64,000 bases of DNA from Pseudomonadota bacterium. Its GTDB lineage: Bacteria; Pseudomonadota; Gammaproteobacteria; Steroidobacterales; Steroidobacteraceae. The notes below the pieces were generated by a model. That model had not been told where the DNA came from and searched no databases. It was given only the letters and a program-made list of their open reading frames with translations. Shown here one piece after another: positions 35,004 to 44,009 of the stretch. The position numbers and the translations under genes are program-made. Position 1 is the stretch's first letter, and each line of letters opens with the position of its first letter. The stretch is from positions 868,001 to 932,000 of the forward strand of contig JAFEDR010000009.1 in assembly GCA_018241525.1 (NCBI GenBank). The letters run 5' to 3'.

Positions 35004-37187
35004 ATGAGCCCGAACCCGCCCCGCCGGTACGGCGTGCCGTTCGCTACCCTCGCGGTCGCGCTGTCACTCGGCGCCGCACAGGTGGCCGCCGCCGCGGAAC
35101 CCACCGAGCCGACGCCGGCCGGTGCGACCGAGTCGGTGGTGGTCACGGCCAATCGCCTGAACGTTCAGACACTCGTCGACCGCAAGGTGTACTCGGTCGC
35201 GACTGACGTCCAGGCGACGTTCGGGGCGGTCGGCGACCTGCTGGGCGTGATCCCGTCGATCGACGTCGACGCCGACGGCGTCGTCTCGCTGCGCGGCGAT
35301 TCGAACGTCCTGATTCTCGTCGACGGCAAGCCCTCGCCGCTCTTCTCGGGGCCGTCCGCGGCGGACAACCTGCAGTCCATCCCCGCCAAGGACATCGAAC
35401 GCATCGAGGTGCTCACCACGCCGCCGGCCCAGTACAAGGCTGAAGGCGCCGCCGGCGTGATCAACATCATCATGAAGAAGAAGCGGACCGAAGGCCTCGA
35501 CGGGTCCGTGCAGGCGAGCCTTGGCAGCGGCGGGCGCTCCGTGGTCGGTACCAATCTCAGCTACCACGGCGGCCCGCTGGCGGCGAGCTTCAGTGGCACC
35601 TACCGGCAGGACTACAAGTCTCGCGAAGCGACCTCGGACCTCATCGCACCGGATCCCGTCACGGGAACGCCCGTTGACTACCACAGCGTGATCCGCGAGC
35701 GCGTGCTGCGCGACATTCCCCCACTGGCGCTGACGGCGGACTACGCGCTCGACGACCGCCGGACGCTGAGCGTGCAGCTGAGCCGTACCGGTCGCGCCGG
35801 GCTTCGTACCTACACCGAGCTCAACGACACCACCGAGGCCGGCGGCGTCGAGAGCGCGTCCAGCCGGCGCCTGAGCGCGGGCCACGACCGCGAGATCGAC
35901 GTGGACGAGTGGCTGGGTTACGAGCAGAAATTCGCGCGCGCGGGCGAGTTGCTGGCGCTCGGTCTGTACCACTCCACCGCGCACGAGACCGAGCACTACG
36001 ACTACACGAACGACAGCTTCGTGCCGAGTGCGCCGACGCTCTACAACAACCTCGGCTTCCACGACGAACGCACGACGACCGAGTTCTCGGCCGACTACAC
36101 GCTGCCTTACGCCCCATCACGCGTCCTGAAGCTCGGCTATGCCTTCGAGCGCGACAACTACGACTACGCGGCTGGAGGCGCGACGGTAGACCCGTCGAGC
36201 GGCGTCTCCGTCCCGGACCCGACGCTCGACGACGATTTCCGCTATCGCCAGGACATCCAGGCGCTCTACGGCAGCCACCAGTCGGTGTTCGGCGCATGGA
36301 CGTTCCTGCTCGGTGCACGGGCCGAGCTGGCACAGACCGAGGGGCGGCAGATCACCGAGCAGGCGACGGCGCGGCATCGCTACCTCCGGCTCTATCCGAA
36401 CGTGCACGTCGACCGAGCGCTCACCGATCGTTCGACGCTGACTTTCGGTGCGAGCCGTCGTGTCGTACGCCCCGACCCCGCCGCGCTCGATCCCTACGTC
36501 GATCGCGAGTACACCCCAAACCTGCGCTCCGGCAACCCGGAGCTGCGGCCGCAGTACACGCAATCGTTCGAGGCCGGCTACGGATACGATGCGGCGGGTG
36601 CGAGCTACACACTGACGGGATACCTGCGCCGCAACCGCGACAGCGCGACCGACGTGCTCGAGGTGCTCGGCAACGGACTCTCGCTGGCGACGCGTGCCAA
36701 CCTGCCGCGCAACGATGCCAGCGGGGTCGAGATCACGGCCAACGGCCACCTGCTGCGCCAGCTCGGCTACACGCTGAGCGGCAACCTCTTCCGCAGCGAG
36801 ATCGATGCTTCTGCGCTCGGCTACCCTGGGCTGCGGACGACCTCGGGACTGAACGCCAAGCTGAAGCTCGACTACCGGCCGACCGCGGCCGACTCCGCCC
36901 AGGTCACCGTCAACCGCCAGGACCGGCGCTTGACGCCGCAGGGCTACGTCAGCGCCATCAATGTCGTCAACCTCGGCTACCGGCATGCGCTGGGTGCGCG
37001 GCTGACGGCGGTGGCGACGTTATCGGATGCGTTCAATGGGCAGCGCTACCAACGCATCGCCGTCACCCCGGCGTTCACGCAGTTCTACGAGCGTCGCGTC
37101 CAGGGGCGTGTCCTGTACGTCGGAGTCGTACAGACCTTCGGAACGGCGCGCAAGGTGAAGCCGGCGGGCTTCGACTACGACAACTGA
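35004..37187 (+). CDS. TonB-dependent receptor, outer-membrane beta-barrel family
   Basis: A 727-residue receptor with a signal peptide (YGVPFATLAVALSLGAAQVAAAA) followed by the plug. Plug signatures are ESVVVTANRLN, VLILVDGKPSPLFSGPSAADNLQSIPAKDIERIEVLTTPPAQYKAEGAAGVINIIMKKK. The barrel carries the YTPNLRSGNPELRPQ block typical of the OMP_b-brl_3 branch. No ligand is indicated; this branch is often linked to peptide or protein-derived substrates. An upstream in-frame ATG at 34956 would spoil the signal peptide. It lies about 50 bp behind the dipeptidase gene and could share its transcript. Confidence 0.9.
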   Translation: MSPNPPRRYGVPFATLAVALSLGAAQVAAAAEPTEPTPAGATESVVVTANRLNVQTLVDRKVYSVATDVQATFGAVGDLLGVIPSIDVDADGVVSLRGDSNVLILVDGKPSPLFSGPSAADNLQSIPAKDIERIEVLTTPPAQYKAEGAAGVINIIMKKKRTEGLDGSVQASLGSGGRSVVGTNLSYHGGPLAASFSGTYRQDYKSREATSDLIAPDPVTGTPVDYHSVIRERVLRDIPPLALTADYALDDRRTLSVQLSRTGRAGLRTYTELNDTTEAGGVESASSRRLSAGHDREIDVDEWLGYEQKFARAGELLALGLYHSTAHETEHYDYTNDSFVPSAPTLYNNLGFHDERTTTEFSADYTLPYAPSRVLKLGYAFERDNYDYAAGGATVDPSSGVSVPDPTLDDDFRYRQDIQALYGSHQSVFGAWTFLLGARAELAQTEGRQITEQATARHRYLRLYPNVHVDRALTDRSTLTFGASRRVVRPDPAALDPYVDREYTPNLRSGNPELRPQYTQSFEAGYGYDAAGASYTLTGYLRRNRDSATDVLEVLGNGLSLATRANLPRNDASGVEITANGHLLRQLGYTLSGNLFRSEIDASALGYPGLRTTSGLNAKLKLDYRPTAADSAQVTVNRQDRRLTPQGYVSAINVVNLGYRHALGARLTAVATLSDAFNGQRYQRIAVTPAFTQFYERRVQGRVLYVGVVQTFGTARKVKPAGFDYDN

Positions 37188-37209
37188 GGCGCGGCCAGGC
37201 GCGGCGCGC

Positions 37210-37239
37210 TTCGACCCGGGCTGCGCCGGCGGCTAGAAT
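37210..37239 (+). promoter_or_regulatory. Putative sigma-70-type promoter of the MBL hydrolase gene
   Basis: TTCGAC (37210-37215) and TAGAAT (37234-37239) are separated by 18 bp and lie 28 bp before the ATG. The hexamers are imperfect but well placed. Confidence 0.4.
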
Positions 37240-37267
37240 GCTCGCCCCCTCATCTCCGGAGCCACCC

Positions 37268-38158
37268 ATGCGCCGCCTGCTCGTTCCCTTCCTCCTCGCC
37301 GCCATCGGTGCCGCCATCGTCGCCCGGGCGGACGACGCCCCCGCGCCGCCGCCGGTTGCGCCGGCCGCGACCAAGTTCCGGCTCGGCAAGCTCGAGCTCG
37401 TCGCCCTGCGCGACGCGCAGTTCACGGCCAAGAACGACGGCAAGATCTTCGGCGGCGACGTCGGGCCGGCGGCGGTCGGCGAGGTGCTGAAGGCGGCCGG
37501 CCAGCGCGACGACGAGTTCACGCTCGCGATCAGTGCGCTGGTCGTCAAGACCGGCAAGCACATCGTCGTGCTCGACACCGGCATCGGCGCAGGCGCTCAC
37601 GGCGTACTGCAGAAGAGTCTCGCCGAGGCTGGCATCGCGCGCACCGCGGTCACCGACGTCGTCATCACCCACTCGCACTTCGACCATACCGGCGGCCTCG
37701 TCGACGCCGCGGGCGGGCTCGAGTTCCCGAACGCGACGATCCACCTGGCGACGCCGGAATGGGCGTTCATGCAGGAGAAGGGCAACGGCGCGCTCGTCAA
37801 GGCGATCGCCCCGAAGGTCAAGACCTTCGAGCCGGGCAAGCCGCTCGTGCCGGGCGTGACGCCCATCAACCTGTACGGCCACACCCCCGGCCACGTCGGC
37901 TACGAGATCTCCTCCGGCAAGGCGCGCCTGCTGGACATCGGTGACATGGCACACAGCTCGGTGATCTCGCTGGCGAAGCCCGGCTGGAAGATGGGCTTCG
38001 ACAACGATTCGGCGCTCGCGACGGACGTGCGCCGCGCGACGCTGGCGCGACTCGCCAAGGTCCAGGAACTGGTCTTCGCCCCGCATTTCCCGTATCCGGG
38101 CGTCGGCCGCATCCGGGCGAGCGGCGATGGCTTCGCCTGGGTGCCCGGCGTTCCCTAG
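37268..38158 (+). CDS. Secreted MBL-fold metallo-hydrolase
   Basis: A 296-residue protein with a signal peptide (RRLLVPFLLAAIGAAIVARA). The metal motif is ITHSHFDHTGG (HxHxDH), with further ligands in YGHTPGHVGYE and LLDIGDMAHSS, and a final FAPHFPYPGVGRI carrying the last His. These are lactonase/quinol-type MBL features with a binuclear metal site; the substrate is unknown. Location is periplasmic. It has its own promoter-like element and converges on the DUF4386 gene. Confidence 0.87.
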   Translation: MRRLLVPFLLAAIGAAIVARADDAPAPPPVAPAATKFRLGKLELVALRDAQFTAKNDGKIFGGDVGPAAVGEVLKAAGQRDDEFTLAISALVVKTGKHIVVLDTGIGAGAHGVLQKSLAEAGIARTAVTDVVITHSHFDHTGGLVDAAGGLEFPNATIHLATPEWAFMQEKGNGALVKAIAPKVKTFEPGKPLVPGVTPINLYGHTPGHVGYEISSGKARLLDIGDMAHSSVISLAKPGWKMGFDNDSALATDVRRATLARLAKVQELVFAPHFPYPGVGRIRASGDGFAWVPGVP

Positions 38159-38172
38159 CGCAGGCCCGCGCG

Positions 38173-38198
38173 GGCGGCGGCGCTACGGCGCCGCCGCC
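38173..38198 (+). terminator. 11-bp hairpin with UACG loop between convergent genes
   Basis: GGCGGCGGCGC and GCGCCGCCGCC are exact complements closed by a TACG tetraloop of the very stable UNCG class. It begins 15 bp after the MBL stop and covers the last codons of the DUF4386 gene, which reads an AAAAP end through it. It is placed as a bidirectional terminator, but no U tract is present. Confidence 0.45.
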
Positions 38199-38887
38199 GC
38201 CCCGGCCCCGGGGCCGCGCGCACCCCAGATCACGAGCCAGAGCACGATCGGCAGCTCCGCGAGTTCGAGCAGTCCCGCGACGCTGCCGACGACGCCGGCA
38301 GCCGGCGGCACCACCAGCGCGGCGAACTCATCTGCGAGGTAGGCGCCGCCCGCGAGCAGCAGCAGGTAGCCAAAGACCTTCGGGATGAATCCGCAGCGGA
38401 TCGCGAGCGCGCCGAAGGGCAACAGCCACAGCCCCCAGAAGACCGCGGCCACGCGCACACCCTGCGAATGCAGCGTCATGAAAAGGTACGCCAGCGCATC
38501 GGCCTCGGCGCGCGGCAACGCGGCGAGAAAGGGTGTGTTGCCGGCCAGGCGCATGGCCGCAAACTCGTTCAGCACGTTGACGAACACGATCGGGACCGAG
38601 ACGAGCGCACCGAGCACGACCAGCGCGCGCGCCCGGGACGGGTCGGTGGCGCGGAACAGGCGGTAGAGGCTCAGCACCAGGTAGATCTGCACGATCTGGT
38701 GGAAGAGCTCGCTGGCGATGCCGGCGCGGATGATGGATTCGGAGGCCCGGATCCGCTCCGCGGTCTCGGCTGCATTGCCCGAGACGAGCACGGCCGAGGG
38801 CACATAGATGAGACCGATCCAGGCGGTCGCGACGATCAGCAGATAAAGCAGGCCCGCCCGCTGGGCCTCGTCCTTGACGCTCCGCAT
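38183..38887 (-). CDS. DUF4386 family membrane protein
   Basis: A 234-residue polytopic inner-membrane protein with about six spans. The family pattern is recognisable in AQRAGLLYLLIVATAWIGLIYVPS, FHQIVQIYLVLSLYRLFRATDPSRARALVVLG and GVRVAAVFWGLWLLPFGALAIRCGFIPKVFGYLLLLAGGAYL. The family has no known function. Its 3' end lies in the UACG hairpin. It is followed, after 126 bp upstream, by the pump operon on the same strand. Confidence 0.78.
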   Translation of the reverse strand: MRSVKDEAQRAGLLYLLIVATAWIGLIYVPSAVLVSGNAAETAERIRASESIIRAGIASELFHQIVQIYLVLSLYRLFRATDPSRARALVVLGALVSVPIVFVNVLNEFAAMRLAGNTPFLAALPRAEADALAYLFMTLHSQGVRVAAVFWGLWLLPFGALAIRCGFIPKVFGYLLLLAGGAYLADEFAALVVPPAAGVVGSVAGLLELAELPIVLWLVIWGARGPGAGAAAAP

Positions 38888-39013
38888 CCACCGCCCTCCC
38901 GCCTCGATCGCGACGCGGGATCCTACGGCGCCGGACCCCTGCCGGGAGCTGCCCGGGACCGCCCGTGCGACGAGCGGTGGGATCGGTGCGATGAGCGCCG
39001 GCGGCGCCGCGGC

Positions 39014-40558
39014 TCAGTGGGCCGCGGACGGATCGACCGGGGCCTTCGGCCGGTGCGCGAGCCAGATCAGCGGCGAGACGCAGACCACCACCACGGCCGC
39101 GACCAGGAAGAAGTCCTTCAGCGCGAGCACGGCCGCCTGCGAGTCGATCATGCGGTCGATCAGCACGCGGCCACCGACATCGGAGCCCGTCACGCCCCGC
39201 GCCGCGGCGACGAACTGCCGCGCCGCGGGCGCCGCCTGACTCACCGACTCGGCCAGCGCCGCATGATGGCGCGTGATGCCGTTGTCCCAGTAATTCGTCG
39301 CCAGAGCTGTTCCGAACGCACCGAACAGGGTCCGTACGAAGTTCTGCAGGCCGGACGCAGCGGCGATCTCGGACGGCTTGACCTCGGCGAGCGCCAGGGC
39401 GGTGAGCGGCAGGAACATCGTCGACATCGCCAGTCCGACCACGAACTGCGGCGCGACGATCGAGCCGAAGCTCGGCGCCGGCGTCAGGCCCGAACGCCAG
39501 ATGAATACCGTGGCAAATACGGCGACTGCGAAGGTCGCAAACCAGCGTGGATCGACGCGATTGAGGTTGAGCCCGACCACCGGTGCCATCAGGATCGAGA
39601 GGAAGCCCATCGGCGCGACCGCGAGGCCCGCCCACAGGGCCGTATAGCCCTCGTAGGCCTGCAGCCACAGCGGCAGCAGCACGATGTAGCCGAAGAAGGT
39701 GCCGAAGATCAGCGACAGCGCGAACACCGAGCTGGTGAAGCCGCGGCTCGCGAACAGCCGCAGGTCGACGACCGGGTGCCGGTCGGTGAGCTCCCAGATC
39801 ACGAACACCACGAACGCGACCGCGGACAGCGCACAGAGTGCGACGATCAGCGGCGAGCCGAACCAGTCGAGCTCGCGGCCCTTGTCGAGCACCAGCTGCA
39901 GCGCGCCGACCCAGACGATCAGCAGGCCGAGGCCTACGGCATCGACCGGGGTGCGGGTGCGCGGCGTCTCGCGCTTCGCGTAGATGCCGTAGATCATCGT
40001 CGCGCCGATGATGCCGACCGGCACGTTGATGTAGAAGATCCACTGCCAGGCCAGGTTGTCGGAGATCCATCCGCCGAGCACCGGCCCGGCGATCGGCGCG
40101 AGCAGCGTGGTCATCGCCCAGGCGGCGAGTGCCGGGCCCGTCTTGTTCGGCGGGTAGCTGCCGAGCAGCAGCGTCTGCGACAGCGGCATGATCGGGCCGC
40201 CACAGAGCCCCTGCAGGATGCGCGCGGCGATCAGCATGCCGAGGCTTTGCGACCAGGCGCAGAGCAGTGACGAGGCCGCGAAGCCCAGAATCGAGAGCAG
40301 GAACAGCCGCACCGTGCCGATCCGCGCCGTCAGCCAGCCGGTCAGCGGCACGATGATCGCTTCCGCGACCGCGTAGGAGGTGATCACCCACGTGCCCTGG
40401 TTCGGGCTGACCGCGAGGCTTCCCGCGATGTGCGGCACCGACACGTTCGCGATGGTCATGTCCAGCACGACCATGAAGTTCGCGACCGCCAGCATGACGG
40501 TCGCGAACAGCCGCTGTGATCCCTCGAGCGGCGGGTGCGGGGCCGCGGCGTCGCTCAC
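39014..40558 (-). CDS. emrB: DHA2-family MFS multidrug transporter (EmrB-type)
   Basis: A 514-residue proton-antiporter with 14 predicted spans. DHA2 motifs include NFMVVLDMTIANVSVPHIAGSL (motif D1), SYAVAEAIIVPLTGWLTARIGTVRLFL (motif A) and ARILQGLCGGPIMPLSQTLLLGSYPPNKTGPALA (motif C region). It forms the inner-membrane part of a tripartite pump with the HlyD adaptor and outer-membrane factor encoded upstream. Its start overlaps the adaptor stop by 4 bp (ATGA). Probable substrates are hydrophobic toxicants. Confidence 0.92.
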   Translation of the reverse strand: MSDAAAPHPPLEGSQRLFATVMLAVANFMVVLDMTIANVSVPHIAGSLAVSPNQGTWVITSYAVAEAIIVPLTGWLTARIGTVRLFLLSILGFAASSLLCAWSQSLGMLIAARILQGLCGGPIMPLSQTLLLGSYPPNKTGPALAAWAMTTLLAPIAGPVLGGWISDNLAWQWIFYINVPVGIIGATMIYGIYAKRETPRTRTPVDAVGLGLLIVWVGALQLVLDKGRELDWFGSPLIVALCALSAVAFVVFVIWELTDRHPVVDLRLFASRGFTSSVFALSLIFGTFFGYIVLLPLWLQAYEGYTALWAGLAVAPMGFLSILMAPVVGLNLNRVDPRWFATFAVAVFATVFIWRSGLTPAPSFGSIVAPQFVVGLAMSTMFLPLTALALAEVKPSEIAAASGLQNFVRTLFGAFGTALATNYWDNGITRHHAALAESVSQAAPAARQFVAAARGVTGSDVGGRVLIDRMIDSQAAVLALKDFFLVAAVVVVCVSPLIWLAHRPKAPVDPSAAH

Positions 40559-41787
40559 CGCAGGCTCGCGAGCTTGCCTGCCGGGAGTCGGCCCTGCGCG
40601 GCGATGATCTCGGCGACGCGCGCGTCCGCCTGCCGCTCGAGGCCATCGTAGACGGTCGTCGCGCCGGCCGTCGCCACGGCGATCGAGGCGAGCGCATGGC
40701 TCTGGTCCGCACCGTGCGTGTCGACGTCGACGCTCATCGACAGGCCGACGCGCAACGGATGCTCGGCGAGCTCCTGCGGGTCGAGTTCGATGCGCACCGG
40801 CACGCGCTGCACGACCTTGATCCAGTTGCCGGTGGCATTCTGCGCCGGCAGCAACGCGAACGCCGAGCCCGTGCCGGCTGACAGCCCGACGACGCGACCG
40901 TGGTACTTCGTGCGGCCGCCGTACAGGTCGGCGGTCAGCGTCGCCGGCTGGCCGCTACGCACGTTCGTGAGCTGCGCCTCTTTGAAGTTGGCATCGACCC
41001 AGACGCGCGCCAGCGGCACGATCGACAGCAGCGTCGAGCCGGGCGCGACCAGCGTGCCGAGCGTCACGGAACGCTTGGCGACCTGGCCGTCGACCGGCGC
41101 GAGGATCTGCGTCCGGCCCTCGGCGATGATCGCCTCGCGCACCGCGGCGCTGGCGGCGAGCACCCGCGGGTGGTTCGCGACCGTCGTGCCCTGGGTCTGG
41201 GCGCGGTTCGCCTGCATCTGCCGCTCCGCCGCCTCCGCCAGGCGATGCGCCGCCGCAAGCTGCGCATCCGCGGCGCGCAGCTGCTCGGTAGCGTGCAGCA
41301 GTTCCTCCTGCGAGACGCCGCCCTCCGCGGCGATTGCGCGCCGGCGCTCGAGGTCGGAAGCCGCGCGGACGCGCTCGGATTCCGCGGCCGCGACCTGCGC
41401 GCGCGATGCCGCGGCCTGTGCCGCGAGCGCGTCGGTGGTGGCGTACAGTGCCTCGACGTCGCGCACCGTGCGCGCGAGTTCGGCCTCGGCGCGGGCGCGG
41501 GCCACGCGCTGGTCGGTCGCATCGAGCTCGACCAGCACGTCGCCTGCCTTCACGTGCTGCGTGTCCTCGACGAGGATCCGGCTGACCATGCCGCCCGTCT
41601 GCGGCGTCACGATCACGATGTCGCCTGCCACGGCGGCGTCGTCGGTATCGACGTGAAAGCGCCCGACGAGAACCTGGTACAGCCCGAGCGCGGCGGCGAC
41701 CACGCCGACGACGACGGCCACGCCGAGCAGCAGCCGGCGCCGGGGATTGACGGCGGCAGCGTCCACCGCGGGGGATTCGGTCGTCAT
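40555..41787 (-). CDS. emrA: HlyD-family membrane-fusion adaptor (EmrA-type)
   Basis: A 410-residue adaptor with an N-terminal membrane anchor (RRLLLGVAVVVGVVAAALGLYQVLV). A split lipoyl/barrel-sandwich half-domain (DTDDAAVAGDIVIVTPQTGGMVSRILVEDTQHVKAGDVLVELD) is followed by a coiled-coil hairpin from about 90 to 205, then the returning ILAPVDGQVAKRSVTLGTLVAPGSTLLSIVPL and a beta-barrel. It bridges EmrB in the inner membrane to the outer-membrane factor. Both ends overlap neighbouring genes by 4 bp. Confidence 0.92.
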   Translation of the reverse strand: MTTESPAVDAAAVNPRRRLLLGVAVVVGVVAAALGLYQVLVGRFHVDTDDAAVAGDIVIVTPQTGGMVSRILVEDTQHVKAGDVLVELDATDQRVARARAEAELARTVRDVEALYATTDALAAQAAASRAQVAAAESERVRAASDLERRRAIAAEGGVSQEELLHATEQLRAADAQLAAAHRLAEAAERQMQANRAQTQGTTVANHPRVLAASAAVREAIIAEGRTQILAPVDGQVAKRSVTLGTLVAPGSTLLSIVPLARVWVDANFKEAQLTNVRSGQPATLTADLYGGRTKYHGRVVGLSAGTGSAFALLPAQNATGNWIKVVQRVPVRIELDPQELAEHPLRVGLSMSVDVDTHGADQSHALASIAVATAGATTVYDGLERQADARVAEIIAAQGRLPAGKLASLR

Positions 41788-43211
41788 GAGGAGGCTCCTG
41801 CGGACGGCCAGCCGCCGCCCAATGCTTCAATGAGGTCGACGCGCAGCGAGCGGGTGCGCGTGTCGAGCATCGCGACCTGCCGCTCGAGGCCGAGCACGCG
41901 GTCCTGCACCACCAGCACCTCGAGCAACGTGCCGATGCCGGTCTCGTAGCGCCGCTCGGCGAGGTGATAGGCGGCGCGTTCCGCCTCGAGCGCGGCGCCG
42001 GCGGCACGCGCCTGCAGCGCGGCGGACTTCAGCCGCGCGATCGACTCGGTGACGTCGCGCACCGCGTTCAGCACGGTGCGCTCGTAGCCGGCGCGGGCAG
42101 CGTCGTAGGCGGCCTCGCGGCCGTGCGCCAGGTCGCGGCGCCGGCCGGCGTCGAAGATCGGCAGGCCGATCGCCGGGCCCGCGGACCACTCGCGGCTCGA
42201 GCCGTTGAAGAGCAGCGACGGCTGCAGCGCGTTGAGGCCGAGCATCGCGGCGAGGTTCAGGTTGGGGAGCCAGTCCCGGCGCGCGGCGGTGGCGTCGCCG
42301 GCCGCGGATTCCACGCGCGCGCGCGCCGCAGCAACGTCGGCGCGACGCGCGAGCAGCGCGAGGCGCACGTCGGCGGGAACGCCCCAGCCAGGCACCTCGG
42401 TGCGTGCCGGCGTCAGTGCGACCACCGCGTCCGGTCCTTCGCCGAGCAGCGCCGCGAGCCCCGCGCGGGCCACCGCGATCCGCTCGTCGCAGGCAGCGCG
42501 CTCGACTTCGAGCGCCGGGACTTGCGCCTCGGCCTCGCGCAATGCCGCCAGGTTGTCGAGACCACCGCGCACTCGGCTCTCGGTGATGCGCAGCACCGCC
42601 TGGCGTTGCGCGAGCGTCGACTCGACCACCGCGCGGTCGGCGAGCGCCGCCGCGAGCTCGAAGTAGATCCGCGCGGCGCCCGCCGCGGTCGCGACCTGCA
42701 CGTATTCGGCGTCGAGGGCCGCGGCGGAGGCATCCGCACGGCGCGCGGCAATGCGGGTTCGCTCGACGCCGAACACGTCGAGCTTCCAGCTGAGCGAGGC
42801 GGCGACCTCGCCGGTCGTGAATGTCGAACCGCCGAACGGCGGTGGGAACAGGCCGTTGGTGCTGAGGCGCTCGCGCGTCAGCGTCGCGGAGCCGTTCACC
42901 GTCGGCGCGAGCGCGGCGCCCGCCGCCGCTGCGCTCGCGGCGGCTTCGCGCGCGTGAGCGCGCGCGATCGCGAGGTCGGGATTCGCTGCCATGGCGCGCT
43001 CGACGACCCGTGACAGCTCGACGTCGCCGAACGAGTCCCACCAGCGGTTGCTCGGCCAGTCGACCGCCGGGGCGTCTGCCCAGCTCGTCTGCGTGGCCGC
43101 GGCGACAGGATCCTTATCGGTGGGAGGCAGGTCCGGACGCAGCGCCGGCGAACAGCCCGCGAGGGCGAACGCCGCTGCGGCGAAGGCGAGACGCCAATGA
43201 GACGTATTCAT
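41784..43211 (-). CDS. Efflux outer-membrane lipoprotein (NodT/OprM family)
   Basis: A 475-residue TolC-like outer-membrane factor. It has a lipoprotein signal (LAFAAAAFALAGC, acylated Cys), the WWDSFGDVELSRVVERAMAANPDLAIARAHAREA block near residue 60, and the second repeat NRAQ-like region RADVAAARARVESAAGDATAARRDWLPNLNL. Long helices form the periplasmic tunnel. It is the first gene of the pump operon, so the operator at 43292-43307 controls it directly. The ATG giving the lipobox is preferred over an upstream one; the ribosome site is weak. Confidence 0.9.
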   Translation of the reverse strand: MNTSHWRLAFAAAAFALAGCSPALRPDLPPTDKDPVAAATQTSWADAPAVDWPSNRWWDSFGDVELSRVVERAMAANPDLAIARAHAREAAASAAAAGAALAPTVNGSATLTRERLSTNGLFPPPFGGSTFTTGEVAASLSWKLDVFGVERTRIAARRADASAAALDAEYVQVATAAGAARIYFELAAALADRAVVESTLAQRQAVLRITESRVRGGLDNLAALREAEAQVPALEVERAACDERIAVARAGLAALLGEGPDAVVALTPARTEVPGWGVPADVRLALLARRADVAAARARVESAAGDATAARRDWLPNLNLAAMLGLNALQPSLLFNGSSREWSAGPAIGLPIFDAGRRRDLAHGREAAYDAARAGYERTVLNAVRDVTESIARLKSAALQARAAGAALEAERAAYHLAERRYETGIGTLLEVLVVQDRVLGLERQVAMLDTRTRSLRVDLIEALGGGWPSAGASS

Positions 43212-43291
43212 ATCTAGAGGTGCCCGAGTAGACTTCGGCATCAGCCGATGTCGCATAGCGATGATTTAAGGTACAGTTTATATCTCGTTTT

Positions 43292-43307
43292 ATGACTGTC
43301 CAGTCAT
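43292..43307 (+). promoter_or_regulatory. Perfect palindrome, probable TetR operator
   Basis: ATGACTG TC CAGTCAT is a 7-bp perfect inverted repeat with a 2-bp centre in the AT-rich 111-bp gap between the pump operon and the tetR gene. It sits 15 bp before the tetR ATG and just ahead of its GGAGG, so binding should block both divergent genes. The size and symmetry are typical of TetR-family operators. Confidence 0.65.
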
Positions 43308-43322
43308 TTTTGGAGGTTCATA

Positions 43323-44009
43323 ATGGACCCCGAGGTTAATCAGGCACTTGGCGACGTCCCGCCCGATGGCGAGGAGCGACCGCGCTCGGAGAAGCGCCGC
43401 GAGCGCGAAGCGGCGATCGTCGCGGCGGCCATCGAGGAGTTCCAGGTGGCCGGCCTGATGAACGCGCGCCTCGATGACATCGCCGCGCGCGCCGGGGTGG
43501 CGAAGGGAACGCTCTACCTCTACTTCGACGGCAAGGAAGATCTCTTCAAGGCCGCGGTGCGCTCGCTGATCCACCCGATCTTCGTGCGCATGGAGCAGCA
43601 GGTCGCGAACTTCCAGGGCTCGAGCGAGGACCTGCTGCGACAGGCGATCCGCCAGATGTACGCCGACGTCGCGCGCGAGCGGCCCGGTCGCGAGCTGATG
43701 CGGCTGATGATCTCGGAGGGTCACCGCATGCCCGAGCTCGCTGCTTTCTATTACGAGGAGATCGCCGCGCGCGGGCTCGCGATGGTGCGGATGATCATCT
43801 GGCGCGGCATCGCGCAGGGCGAATTCCGCCAGTCGCCGGCCGCGGAGTTCCCGCACCTCGTGTTCGCGCCCTGCAAGATGCTCGCGACCTGGCAGCTGAT
43901 GTTCGGCGAGCGCTACGCGATCGACGCCGAGCGCTTCGCCGAGGCGCACGCCGACTTCGTGATCGCGGCGCTGCGCGCTCCGCCGCCGGCCGACGGCATC
44001 AGCCGCTGA
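43323..44009 (+). CDS. TetR/AcrR family transcriptional regulator
   Basis: A 228-residue repressor. The N-terminal HTH domain is about residues 20-70 (REAAIVAAAIEEFQVAGLMNARLDDIAARAGVAKGTLYLYFDGKEDLFKAAV). The C-terminal ligand domain is helical and includes a HPIFVRMEQQ region. GGAGG seven bases before the ATG decides the start. It is divergent from the emrAB/outer-membrane-factor operon, so it most likely represses that pump and itself through the palindrome and is relieved by pump substrates. Its last 11 bp overlap the convergent E1-like gene. Confidence 0.93.
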   Translation: MDPEVNQALGDVPPDGEERPRSEKRREREAAIVAAAIEEFQVAGLMNARLDDIAARAGVAKGTLYLYFDGKEDLFKAAVRSLIHPIFVRMEQQVANFQGSSEDLLRQAIRQMYADVARERPGRELMRLMISEGHRMPELAAFYYEEIAARGLAMVRMIIWRGIAQGEFRQSPAAEFPHLVFAPCKMLATWQLMFGERYAIDAERFAEAHADFVIAALRAPPPADGISR

